DNA from: Cyprinodon diabolis
Taxonomy: Eukaryota > Chordata > Actinopteri > Cyprinodontiformes > Cyprinodontidae
NCBI GenBank assembly: GCA_030533445.1
Contig: CM060066.1
Span: 32,333,235-32,397,234 of the forward strand
Length of the DNA stretch: 64,000 nt
Direction of reading: 5' to 3'
Made by a program: the position numbers and the translations under genes. The notes below the pieces were generated by a model, which had not been told where the DNA came from, made no database searches, and saw nothing but the letters and a program-made list of their open reading frames with translations. Below are positions 51,212 to 62,961 of this stretch, piece after piece. Each line of letters opens with the position of its first letter. Within the stretch, counting starts at the first letter, position 1.

Positions 51212-51284
51212 TGTTTCTACCAGGTTTAGAATCCGGGACCTTTTGTGTGTGAGGCAAACGTGATGACCACTACACTACAGAAAC
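51212..51284 (-). pseudogene. tRNA-Val (CAC) pseudogene, several stem defects
   Basis: G39A breaks the anticodon stem (31-39). G53A breaks the T-stem, and G57T alters the T-loop (TTCTAAA). A51G and C66T leave wobble pairs. The leader has GGGTGCATGC. Confidence 0.85.
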
Positions 51285-51799
51285 CCCCCTTTTCTGTTCT
51301 ACAATGGATGGAAAGACAAGTATAGGTAAGAATTAATGGAAAATTCAGACAAGGAATATCAATGTGGAGTTTCTGCACATTGCACTGGACCTGACTAAGC
51401 CCGTTTGAATGTGTAGAGGATTGACTGGTACTGTTGTAAGCTAGCCAGTAATCTGTTGGCGAAAATAAAACACATATCCCACAATTTGGACAATACATAT
51501 TTTCTCTATTGTATCCAGCCTCTAGTGTGTGAATTTCTTTACATGGGTTAGTTACGGTTGATTCAAGACAAAGTTATTGTCAATTATTTGCATGTTTGCC
51601 ATTTCACCACATACTACACTGAAATACTAAATGGCCTAAAACATGAAAATCAATTTTGGTTGACAATTTTTTTTCAAGAGTCAGTTTTGCTGACCGTGAT
51701 GGCTGGTGGCCAATGGCAAAAATAAAACGGTTTAAAAAAAAGTGGTTTTTGAGCACACACCTAGGGTGGATGCTTACAACAGGTATTCATTACCAAGGC

Positions 51800-51872
51800 T
51801 GTTTCTACCAGGTTTCAAATCTGGGACCTTTTGCGTGTGAGGCAAACGTGATGACCACTACACTACAGAAAC
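51800..51872 (-). pseudogene. tRNA-Val (CAC) pseudogene
   Basis: C56T and G53A in the T-arm and C66T in the acceptor. Like 49431 but without the insertion, so it represents the parent of the 74-nt class. Confidence 0.8.
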
Positions 51873-52374
51873 CCCCCTTTTCTGTTCTACAATGGATGGA
51901 AAGACAAGTATGGGTAAGAATTAATGGAAAATTCAGACAAGGAATATCAATGTGGAGTTTCTGCACATTGCACTGGACCTGACTAAGCCCGTTTGAATGT
52001 GTAGAGGATTGACTGGTACTGTTGTAAGCTAGCCAGTAATCTGTTGGCGAAAATAAAACACATATCCCACAATTTGGACAATACATATTTTCTCTATTGT
52101 ATCCAGCCTCTAGTGTGTGAATTTCTTTACATGGGTTAGTTACGGTTGATTCAAGACAAAGTTATTGTCAATTATTTGCATGTTTGCCATTTCACCACAT
52201 ACTACACTGAAATACTAAATGGCCTAAAACATGAAACATGAAAATCTATTTTGGTTGACATGTTTTTTTCAAGAGTCAGTTTTGCAGTCCGTGATGGCTG
52301 GTGGCTAATGGCAAAAATAAAAAGGTTTAAAAAAGTGGTTTTTGAGCACACACCTAGGGTGGATGCTTACAACA

Positions 52375-52415
52375 GGTATTCAACACCTAGGCTGTTATTG
52401 TCAATTATTTGCATA
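52375..52415. repeat. tRNA-less delta-3 junction
   Basis: The leader CAACACCTAGGCTG is joined directly to TTATTGTCAATTATTTGC, removing the tRNA and everything to the octamer of the next monomer. Microhomology of GTT lies at the joint. A second copy lies near 59.77 kb. Confidence 0.85.
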
Positions 52416-52628
52416 TTTGCCATTTCACCACATACTACACTGAAATACTAAATGGCCTAAAACATTAAACATGAAAATCAATTTTGGTTGACATGTTTTT
52501 TTCAAGAGTCAGTTTTGCTGACTGTGATGGCTGGTGGCCAATGGCAAAAATAAAAAGGTTTGAAAAAATGGTGGTCTTTGAGCACACACCTAGGGTGGAT
52601 GCTTACAACAGGTATTCAACAGCAAGGC

Positions 52629-52703
52629 TGTTTCTGCCAGGTTTTGAATCTGGGACGTCTTTTGCGTGTAAGGCAAACGTGATGACCACTACACTACAGA
52701 AAC
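52629..52703 (-). pseudogene. tRNA-Val (TAC) probable pseudogene, 75 nt
   Basis: Anticodon TAC (C34T). Two extra bases in the variable region create GACGTC, and G53A breaks the T-stem. The T-loop TTCAAAA is acceptable. Confidence 0.78.
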
Positions 52704-53220
52704 CCCCCTTTTCTATTCTACAATGGATGGAAAGACAAGTATGGGTAAGGACTAATGGAAAATTCAGACAAGGAATACCAATGTGGAGTTTCTGCACATT
52801 GGACTGGACCTGACTAAGCCCGTTTGAATGTGTAGAGGATTGACTGGTACTGTTGTAAGCTAGCCAGTAATCTGTTGGTGAAAATAAAACACATATCCCA
52901 CAATTGGGACGATACATAGTTTCTCTATTGTATCCAGCCTCTAGTGTTTGGATTTCTTTACATGGGTTAGTTACGGTTGATTCAAGACAAAGTTATTGTC
53001 AATTATTTGCATGTATGCCATTTCACCACATACTACACTGAAATACTAAATGGCCTAAAACATGAAACATGAAAATCTATTTTGGTTGACATGTTTTTTT
53101 CAAGATTCAGTTTTGCTGACCGTGATGGATGGTGGCTAATGGCAAAAATAAAAAGGTTTGAAAAAATGGTGGTTTTTGAGCACACACCTAGGGTGGATGC
53201 TTACAACTCACACCAAAAAC

Positions 53221-53293
53221 TGTTTCTGCCAGGTTTCGAAACTGGGACCTTTTGTGTGTGAGGCAAACGTGATGACCACTACACTACAGAAAC
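53221..53293 (-). pseudogene. tRNA-Val (CAC) probable pseudogene
   Basis: G53T breaks pair 53-61 and G39A breaks pair 31-39. C56 is kept. The leader CTCACACCAAAAACTG relates it to 45364 and 46054. Confidence 0.8.
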
Positions 53294-54710
53294 CCCCCTT
53301 TTCTATTCTACAATGGATGGAAAGACAAGTATAGGTAAGGATTAATGGAAAATTCAGACAAGGAATACCAATGTGGAGTTTCTGCACATTGCACTGGACC
53401 TGACTAAGCCCGTTTGAATGTGTAGAGGATTGACTGGTACTGTTGTAAGCTAGCCAGTAATCTCTTGGTGAAAATAAAACACATATCCCACAATTGGGAC
53501 GATACATATATTCTCTATTGTATCCAGCCTCTAGTGTTTGGATTTCTTTACATGGGTTAGTTACGGTTGATTCAAGACAAAGTTATTGTCAATTATTTGC
53601 ATGTTTGCCATTTCACCACATACTACACTGAAATACTAAATGGCCTAAAACATGAAACATGAAAATCTATTTTGGTTGACATGTTTTTTTCAAGATTCAG
53701 TTTATCTGACTGTGATGGCTGGTGGCTAATGGGAAAAAAAAAAAGGTTTGAAAAAATGAAAAATTCAAACAAGGAATACCAATTTTGAGTTTCTGCACAT
53801 TGCACTGGACCTGACTAAGCCCGTTTGAATGTGTAGAGGATTGACTGGTACTCTTGTAAGCTAGCCAGTTATCTGTTGGTGAAAATAAAACAAATATCCC
53901 ACAATTGGGACGATACATATTTTCTCTATTGTATCCAGCCTCTAGTGTGTGGATTTCTTTACATGGGTTAGTTACGGTTGATTCAAGACAAAGTTATTGT
54001 CAATTATTTGCATGTTTGCCATTTCACCACATACTACACTGAAATACTAAATGGCCTAAAACATGAAAATCTATTTTGGTTGACATGTTTTTTTCAAGAG
54101 TCAGTTTTGCTGACCGTGATGGCTGGTGGCTAATGGCAAAAATAAAAAGGTTTAAAAAAAAAATTGGTTTTTGAGCACACACCTAGGGTGGATGCTTACA
54201 ACAGGTATTCAACATAGGTATTCATTAGGATTGACTGGTACTGTTGTAAGCTAGCCAGTTATCTGTTGGTGAAAATAAAACACATATCCCACAATTGGGA
54301 CGATACATATTTTCTCTATTGTATCCAGCCTCTAGTGTGTGGATTTCTTTACATGGGTTAGTTATGGTTGACTCAAGACAAAGTTATTGTCAATTGGGAT
54401 GATAAATATTTTCTCTATTGTATCCAGCCTCTAGTGTGTGGATTTCTTTACATGGGTTAGTTACGGTTGATTCAAGACAAAGTTATTGTCAATTATTTGC
54501 ATGTTTGCCATTTCACCACATACTACACTGAAATACTAAATGGCCTAAAACATGAAACATGAAAATCTATTTTGGTTGACATGTTTTTTTCAAGATTCAG
54601 TTTTGCTGACCGTGATGGATGGTGGCTAATGGCAAAAATAAAAAGGTTTGAAAAAATGGTGGTTTTTGAGCACACACCTAGGGTGGATGCTTACAACTCA
54701 CACCAAAAAC

Positions 54711-54783
54711 TGTTTCTGCCAGGTTTCGAAACTGGGACCTTTTGTGTGTGAGGCAAACGTGATGACCACTACACTACAGAAAC
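54711..54783 (-). pseudogene. tRNA-Val (CAC) probable pseudogene
   Basis: Copy of 53221-53293 produced by the 1490-bp duplication; no difference seen in the gene. Confidence 0.8.
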
Positions 54784-56207
54784 CCCCCTTTTCTATTCTA
54801 CAATGGATGGAAAGACAAGTATAGGTAAGGATTAATGGAAAATTCAGACAAGGAATACCAATGTGGAGTTTCTGCACATTGCACTGGACCTGACTAAGCC
54901 CGTTTGAATGTGTAGAGGATTGACTGGTACTGTTGTAAGCTAGCCAGTAATCTCTTGGTGAAAATAAAACACATATCCCACAATTGGGACGATACATATT
55001 TTCTCTATTGTATCCAGCCTCTAGTGTTTGGATTTCTTTACATGGGTTAGTTACGGTTGATTCAAGACAAAGTTATTGTCAATTATTTGCATGTTTGCCA
55101 TTTCACCACATACTACACTGAAATACTAAATGGCCTAAAACATGAAACATGAAAATCTATTTTGGTTGACATGTTTTTTTCAAGATTCAGTTTATCTGAC
55201 TGTGATGGCTGGTGGCTAATGGGAAAAAAAAAAAGGTTTGAAAAAATGAAAAATTCAAACAAGGAATACCAATTTTGAGTTTCTGCACATTGCACTGGAC
55301 CTGACTAAGCCCGTTTGAATGTGTAGAGGATTGACTGGTACTCTTGTAAGCTAGCCAGTTATCTGTTGGTGAAAATAAAACAAATATCCCACAATTGGGA
55401 CGATACATATTTTCTCTATTGTATCCAGCCTCTAGTGTGTGGATTTCTTTACATGGGTTAGTTACGGTTGATTCAAGACAAAGTTATTGTCAATTATTTG
55501 CATGTTTGCCATTTCACCACATACTACACTGAAATACTAAATGGCCTAAAACATGAAAATCTATTTTGGTTGACATGTTTTTTTCAAGAGTCAGTTTTGC
55601 TGACCGTGATGGCTGGTGGCTAATGGCAAAAATAAAAAGGTTTAAAAAAAAAATTGGTTTTTGAGCACACACCTAGGGTGGATGCTTACAACAGGTATTC
55701 AACATAGGTATTCATTAGGATTGACTGGTACTGTTGTAAGCTAGCCAGTTATCTGTTGGTGAAAATAAAACACATATCCCACAATTGGGACGATACATAT
55801 TTTCTCTATTGTATCCAGCCTCTAGTGTGTGGATTTCTTTACATGGGTTAGTTATGGTTGACTCAAGACAAAGTTATTGTCAATTGGGATGATAAATATT
55901 TTCTCTATTGTATCCAGCCTCTAGTGTGTGGATTTCTTTACATGGGTTAGTTACGGTTGATTCAAGACAAAGTTATTGTCAATTATTTGCATGTTTGCCA
56001 TTTCACCACATACTACACTGAAATACTAAATGGCCTAAAACATGAAACATGAAAATCTATTTTGGTTGACATGTTTTTTTTCAAGAGTCAGTTTTGCTGA
56101 CCATGATGGCTGGTGGCTAATGGCAAAAATAAAAATGTTTAAAAAAAAAGTGGTTTTTGAGCACACACCTAGGGTGGATGCTTACAACAGGTATTCAACA
56201 CCAAGGC

Positions 56208-56280
56208 TGTTTCTGCCAGGATTTGAACCTGGGACCTTTTGCATGTAAGGCAAACGTGATGACCACTACACTACAAAAAC
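56208..56280 (-). tRNA. tRNA-Val with anticodon TAC
   Basis: Counterpart of 48824-48896 in the 7384-bp duplication and identical across the gene. Upstream of it on the plus strand an extra T (GTTTTTTTTC near 56,070) shifts the offset from 7383 to 7384. Confidence 0.85.
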
Positions 56281-56814
56281 CCCCCCTTTCTATTCTATAA
56301 TGGATGGAAAGACAAGTATGGGTAAGGATTAATGGAAAATTCAGACAAGGAATACCAATGTGGAGTTTCTGCACATTGCACTGGACCGGACTAGTCCCAT
56401 TTGAATGTGTAGGTGAAATGGCCATTTGAATGTGTAGAGGATTGACTGGTACTGTTGTAAGCTAGCCAGTTATCTGTTGGTGAAAATAAAACAAATATCC
56501 CACAATTGGGACGATACATATTTTCTCTATTGTATCCAGCCTCTAGTGTGTGGATTTTTTTACATGGGTTAGTTACGGTTGATTCAAGACAAAGTTATTG
56601 TCAATTATTTGCATGTTTGCCATTTCACCACATACTACACTGAAATACTAAATGGCCTAAAACATGAAACATGAAAATCTATTTTGGTTGACATGTTTTT
56701 TTCAAGAGTCAGTTTTGCTGACCGTGATGGCTGGTGGCCAATGGCAAAAATAAAAAGTGGTTTTTGAGCACACACCTAGGGTGGATGCTTACAACAGGTA
56801 TTCATTACCAAGGC

Positions 56815-56888
56815 TGTTTCTACCAGGTTTCAAATCTGGGACCTTTTTGCGTGTGAGGCAAACGTGATGACCACTACACTACAGAAAC
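56815..56888 (-). pseudogene. tRNA-Val (CAC) pseudogene, 74 nt with 1-nt insertion
   Basis: Duplicate of 49431-49504. The flank has GGAAAGAAAAG instead of GGAAAGACAAG. Confidence 0.85.
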
Positions 56889-57403
56889 CCCCCTTTTCTG
56901 TTCTACAATGGATGGAAAGAAAAGTATGGGTAAGAATTAATGGAAAATTCAGACAAGGAATATCAATGTGGAGTTTCTGCACATTGCACTGGACCTGACT
57001 AAGCCCGTTTGAATGTGTAGAGGATTGACTGGTACTGTTGTAAGCTAGCCAGTAATCTGTTGGCGAAAATAAAACACATATCCCACAATTTGGACAATAC
57101 ATATTTTCTCTATTGTATCCAGCCTCTAGTGTGTGAATTTCTTTACATGGGTTAGTTAAGGTTGATTCAAGACAAAGTTATTGTCAATTATTTGCATGTT
57201 TGCCATTTCACCACATACTACACTGAAATACTAAATGGCCTAAAACATGAAAATCAATTTTGGTTGACATGTTTTTTTCAAGAGTCAGTTTTGCTGACCG
57301 TGATGGCTGGTGGCCAATGGCAAAAATAAAACGGTTTAAAAAAAAGTGGTTTTTGAGCACACACCTAGGGTGGATGCTTACAACATGTATTCAACACCAA
57401 GGC

Positions 57404-57476
57404 TGTTTCTGCCAGGTTTCGAACCTGGGACCTTTTGCGTGTTAGGCAAACGTGATGACCACTACACTACAGAAAC
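57404..57476 (-). tRNA. tRNA-Val with anticodon AAC, intact
   Basis: All stems are paired, the T-loop is TTCGAAA, the anticodon loop is CTAACAC and the promoter boxes are intact. It differs from its duplicate at 50020 by having C66. The best AAC candidate in the window. Confidence 0.93.
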
Positions 57477-57997
57477 CCCCCTTTTCCATTCTACAATGGA
57501 TGGAAAGACAAGTATGGGTAAGGATTAATGAAAAATTCAGACAAGGAATACCAATGTGGAGTTTCTACACATTGCACTGGACCTGACTAAGCCCGTTTGA
57601 ATGTGCAGAGGATTGACTGGTACTGTTGTAAGCTAGCCAGTTATCTGTTGGCGAAAATAAAACACATATCCCACAATTTGGACAATACATGTTTTCTCTA
57701 TTGTAACCAGCCTCCCGTGTGTGAATTTCTTTACATGGGTTAGTTACGGTTGATTCAAGACAAAGTTATTGTCAATTATTTGCATGTTTGCCATTTCACC
57801 ACATACTACACTGAAATACTAAATGGCCTAAAACATGAAACATGAAGATCTATTTTGGTTGACATGTTTTTTCAAGAGTCAGTTTTGCTGTCCGTGATGG
57901 CTGGTGGCTAATGGCAAAAATAAAAAAGGTTTAATAAAAGTGGTTTTTGAGCACACACCTAGGGTGGATGCTTACAACAGGTATTCATTACCAAGGC

Positions 57998-58071
57998 TGT
58001 TTCTACCAGGTTTCAAATCTGGGACCTTTTTGCGTGTGAGGCAAACGTGATGACCACTACACTACAGAAAC
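57998..58071 (-). pseudogene. tRNA-Val (CAC) pseudogene, 74 nt with 1-nt insertion
   Basis: Duplicate of 50614-50687. Confidence 0.85.
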
Positions 58072-58595
58072 CCCCCTTTTCTGTTCTACAATGGATGGAA
58101 AGACAAGTATGGGTAAGAATTAATGGAAAATTCAGACAAGGAATATCAATGTGGAGTTTCTGCACATTGCACTGGACCTGACTAAGCCCGTTTGAATGTG
58201 TAGAGGATTGACTGGTACTGTTGTAAGCTAGCCAGTAATCTGTTGGCGAAAATAAAACACATATCCCACAATTTGGACAATACATATTTTCTCTATTGTA
58301 TCCAGCCTCTAGTGTGTGAATTTCTTTACATGGGTTAGTTACGGTTGATTCAAGACAAAGTTATTGTCAATTATTTGCATGTTTGCCATTTCACCACATA
58401 CTACACTGAAATATTAAATGGCCTAAAACATGAAACATGAAAATCTATTTTGGTTGACATGTTTTTTTCAAGAGTCAGTTTTGCAGTCCGTGATGGCTGG
58501 TGGCTAATGGCAAAAATAAAAAAGGTTTAAAAAAAAAGTGGTTTTTGAGCACACACCTAGGGTGCATGCTTACAACAGGTATTCATTACCAAGGC

Positions 58596-58668
58596 TGTTT
58601 CTACCAGGTTTAGAATCCGGGACCTTTTGTGTGTGAGGCAAACGTGATGACCACTACACTACAGAAAC
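58596..58668 (-). pseudogene. tRNA-Val (CAC) pseudogene, several stem defects
   Basis: Duplicate of 51212-51284 with the same set of changes. The flank has AATGTCGAG. Confidence 0.85.
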
Positions 58669-59183
58669 CCCCCTTTTCTGTTCTACAATGGATGGAAAGA
58701 CAAGTATAGGTAAGAATTAATGGAAAATTCAGACAAGGAATATCAATGTCGAGTTTCTGCACATTGCACTGGACCTGACTAAGCCCGTTTGAATGTGTAG
58801 AGGATTGACTGGTACTGTTGTAAGCTAGCCAGTAATCTGTTGGCGAAAATAAAACACATATCCCACAATTTGGACAATACATATTTTCTCTATTGTATCC
58901 AGCCTCTAGTGTGTGAATTTCTTTACATGGGTTAGTTACGGTTGATTCAAGACAAAGTTATTGTCAATTATTTGCATGTTTGCCATTTCACCACATACTA
59001 CACTGAAATACTAAATGGCCTAAAACATGAAAATCAATTTTGGTTGACATGTTTTTTTCAAGAGTCAGTTTTGCTGACCGTGATGGCTGGTGGCCAATGG
59101 CAAAAATAAAACGGTTTAAAAAAAAGTGGTTTTTGAGCACACACCTAGGGTGGATGCTTACAACAGGTATTCATTACCAAGGC

Positions 59184-59256
59184 TGTTTCTACCAGGTTTC
59201 AAATCTGGGACCTTTTGCGTGTGAGGCAAACGTGATGACCACTACACTACAGAAAC
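59184..59256 (-). pseudogene. tRNA-Val (CAC) pseudogene
   Basis: Duplicate of 51800-51872. Its monomer has GACATGTTTTTTTC where the first copy has GACAATTTTTTTTC. Confidence 0.8.
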
Positions 59257-60012
59257 CCCCCTTTTCTGTTCTACAATGGATGGAAAGACAAGTATGGGTA
59301 AGAATTAATGGAAAATTCAGACAAGGAATATCAATGTGGAGTTTCTGCACATTGCACTGGACCTGACTAAGCCCGTTTGAATGTGTAGAGGATTGACTGG
59401 TACTGTTGTAAGCTAGCCAGTAATCTGTTGGCGAAAATAAAACACATATCCCACAATTTGGACAATACATATTTTCTCTATTGTATCCAGCCTCTAGTGT
59501 GTGAATTTCTTTACATGGGTTAGTTACGGTTGATTCAAGACAAAGTTATTGTCAATTATTTGCATGTTTGCCATTTCACCACATACTACACTGAAATACT
59601 AAATGGCCTAAAACATGAAACATGAAAATCTATTTTGGTTGACATGTTTTTTTCAAGAGTCAGTTTTGCAGTCCGTGATGGCTGGTGGCTAATGGCAAAA
59701 ATAAAAAGGTTTAAAAAAGTGGTTTTTGAGCACACACCTAGGGTGGATGCTTACAACAGGTATTCAACACCTAGGCTGTTATTGTCAATTATTTGCATAT
59801 TTGCCATTTCACCACATACTACACTGAAATACTAAATGGCCTAAAACATTAAACATGAAAATCAATTTTGGTTGACATGTTTTTTTCAAGAGTCAGTTTT
59901 GCTGACTGTGATGGCTGGTGGCCAATGGCAAAAATAAAAAGGTTTGAAAAAATGGTGGTCTTTGAGCACACACCTAGGGTGGATGCTTACAACAGGTATT
60001 CAACAGCAAGGC

Positions 60013-60087
60013 TGTTTCTGCCAGGTTTTGAATCTGGGACGTCTTTTGCGTGTAAGGCAAACGTGATGACCACTACACTACAGAAAC
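60013..60087 (-). pseudogene. tRNA-Val (TAC) probable pseudogene, 75 nt
   Basis: Duplicate of 52629-52703. Its 5' flank has drifted (CCCCCTTTTTC, ATTTTACAATGG, GACAGG). Confidence 0.78.
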
Positions 60088-60604
60088 CCCCTTTTTCTAT
60101 TTTACAATGGATGGAAAGACAGGTATGGGTAAGGATTAATGGAAAATTCAGACAAGGAATACCAATGTGGAGTTTCTGCACATTGGACTGGACCTGACTA
60201 AGCCCGTTTGAATGTGTAGAGGATTGACTGGTACTGTTGTAAGCTAGCCAGTAATCTGTTGGTGAAAATAAAACACATATCCCACAATTGGGACGATACA
60301 TAGTTTCTCTATTGTATCCAGCCTCTAGTGTTTGGATTTCTTTACATGGGTTAGTTACGGTTGATTCAAGACAAAGTTATTGTCAATTATTTGCATGTAT
60401 GCCATTTCACCACATACTACACTGAAATACTAAATGGCCTAAAACATGAAACATGAAAATCTATTTTGGTTGACATGTTTTTTTCAAGATTCAGTTTTGC
60501 TGACCGTGATGGATGGTGGCTAATGGCAAAAATAAAAAGGTTTGAAAAAATGGTGGTTTTTGAGCACACACCTAGGGTGGATGCTTACAACTCACACCAA
60601 AAAC

Positions 60605-60677
60605 TGTTTCTGCCAGGTTTCGAAACTGGGACCTTTTGTGTGTGAGGCAAACGTGATGACCACTACACTACAGAAAC
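60605..60677 (-). pseudogene. tRNA-Val (CAC) probable pseudogene
   Basis: Duplicate of 53221-53293 at 7384 bp. Confidence 0.8.
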
Positions 60678-61604
60678 CCCCCTTTTCTATTCTACAATGG
60701 ATGGAAAGACAAGTATAGGTAAGGATTAATGGAAAATTCAGACAAGGAATACCAATGTGGAGTTTCTGCACATTGCACTGGACCTGACTAAGCCCGTTTG
60801 AATGTGTAGAGGATTGACTGGTACTGTTGTAAGCTAGCCAGTAATCTCTTGGTGAAAATAAAACACATATCCCACAATTGGGACGATACATATTTTCTCT
60901 ATTGTATCCAGCCTCTAGTGTTTGGATTTCTTTACATGGGTTAGTTACGGTTGATTCAAGACAAAGTTATTGTCAATTATTTGCATGTTTGCCATTTCAC
61001 CACATACTACACTGAAATACTAAATGGCCTAAAACATGAAACATGAAAATCTATTTTGGTTGACATGTTTTTTTCAAGATTCAGTTTATCTGACTGTGAT
61101 GGCTGGTGGCTAATGGTAAAAAAAAAAAGGTTTGAAAAAATGAAAAATTCAAACAAGGAATACCAATTTTGAGTTTCTGCACATTGCACTGGACCTGACT
61201 AAGCCCGTTTGAATGTGTAGAGGATTGACTGGTACTCTTGTAAGCTAGCCAGTTATCTGTTGGTGAAAATAAAACAAATATCCCACAATTGGGACGATAC
61301 ATATTTTCTCTATTGTATCCAGCCTCTAGTGTGTGGATTTCTTTACATGGGTTAGTTACGGTTGATTCAAGACAAAGTTATTGTCAATTATTTGCATGTT
61401 TGCCATTTCACCACATACTACACTGAAATACTAAATGGCCTAAAACATGAAAATCTATTTTGGTTGACATGTTTTTTTCAAGATTCAGTTTTGCTGACCG
61501 TGATGGATGGTGGCTAATGGCAAAAATAAAAAGGTTTGAAAAAATGGTGGTTTTTGAGCACACACCTAGGGTGGATGCTTACAACAGGTATTCATTACTA
61601 AGGC

Positions 61605-61677
61605 TGTTTCTGCCAGGTTTCAAACCTGGGACCTTTTGCGTGTGAGGCAAACATGATGACCACTACACTACAGAATC
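61605..61677 (-). pseudogene. tRNA-Val (CAC) pseudogene
   Basis: C56T, C25T (D-stem G-U) and T2A, which breaks pair 2-71. It lies just beyond the end of the 7384-bp duplication. Confidence 0.82.
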
Positions 61678-62299
61678 CCCCCTTTTCTATCCTCTAATGG
61701 ATGGAAAGACAAGTTTGGGTAAGGATTAATGAAAAATTCAAACAAGGAATACCAATGTGGAGTTTCTGCACATTGCACTGGACCTGACTAGGCCCATTTG
61801 AATGTGTAGAGGATTGACTGGTACTGTTGTAAGCTAGCCACTTATCTGTTGGTGAAAATAAAACACATATCCCACAATTGGGACGATACATATTTTCTCT
61901 ATTGTATCCAGCCTCTAGTGTGTGGATTTCTTTACATGGGTTAGTTATGGTTGACTCAAGACAAAGTTATTATCAATTGGGATGATAAATATTTTCTCTA
62001 TTGTATCCAGCCTCTAGTGTGTGGATTTCTTTACACGGGTTAGTTACGGTTGATTCAAGACAAAGTTATTGTCAATTATTTGCATGTTTGCCATTTCACC
62101 ACATACTACACTGAAATACTAAATGGCCTAAAACATGAAACATTAAAATCTATTTTGGTTGACATGTTTTTTTCAAGAGTCATTTTTGCTGACCGTGATG
62201 GCTGGTGGCTAATGGCAAAAATAAAAAGGTTTAAAAAAAAAGTGGTTTTTGAGCACACACCTAGGGTGGATGCTTACAACAGGTATTCATTACCAAGGC

Positions 62300-62372
62300 T
62301 GTTTCTGCCAGGTTTCGAACCTGGGACCTTTTGCGTGTGAGGCAAACGTGATGACCACTACACTACAGAAAC
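62300..62372 (-). tRNA. tRNA-Val (CAC), consensus copy
   Basis: Intact, and the only consensus CAC copy in the diverged right-hand 19 kb. Its spacer matches the homogeneous left part, which suggests a recent exchange. Confidence 0.95.
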
Positions 62373-62888
62373 CCCCCTTTTCTATCCTCTAATGGATGGA
62401 AAGACAAGTTTGGGTAAGGATTAATGAAAAATTCAAACAAGGAATACCAATGTGGAGTTTCTGCACATTGCACTGGACCTGACTAGGCCCATTTGAATGT
62501 GTAGAGGATTGACTGGTACTGTTGTAAGCTAGCCACTTATCTGTTGGTGAAAATAAAACACATATCCCACAATTGGGACGATACATATTTTCTCTATTGT
62601 ATCCAGCCTCTAGTGTGTGGATTTCTTTACATGGGTTAGTTACGGTTGATTCAAGACAAAGTTATTGTCAATTATTTGCATGTTTGCCATTTCACCACAT
62701 ACTACACTGAAATACTAAATGGCCTAAAACATGAAAATCTATTTTGGTTGACATGTTTTTTTCAAGATTCAGTTTTGCTGACCGTGATGGATGGTGGCTA
62801 ATGGCAAAAATAAAAAGGTTTGAAAAAATGGTAGTTTTTGAGCACACACCTAGGGTGGATGCTTACAACAGGTATTCATTACCAAGGC

Positions 62889-62961
62889 TGTTTCTGCCAG
62901 GTTTCAAACCTGGGACCTTTTACGTGTGAGGCAAACATGATGACCACTACACTACAGAAAC
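62889..62961 (-). tRNA. tRNA-Val (CAC) copy with C56 to T, probably impaired
   Basis: Besides C56T, C25T and C40T leave G-U pairs at 10-25 and 30-40. It shares C25T with 61605, 1284 bp to the left. Confidence 0.7.

Larger units (their letters stand above)
53020..56000. repeat. 1490-bp tandem duplication
   Basis: About 53,020-54,510 and 54,510-56,000 each contain the G53T tRNA copy, a delta-1 monomer and a delta-2 junction. Only one or two base differences are seen, such as TACATATATTC versus TACATATTTTC. Confidence 0.88.
47965..61475. repeat. 7384-bp tandem duplication, second copy shortened
   Basis: About 47,965-55,350 is followed by 55,350-61,475 at an offset of 7383 then 7384 bp. Ten tRNA-like copies in order (48824, 49431, 50020, 50614, 51212, 51800, 52629, 53221 and relatives) are matched with the same defects. 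Differences are sparse, so the duplication is recent although the monomers inside are old and diverged from each other. Confidence 0.9.
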
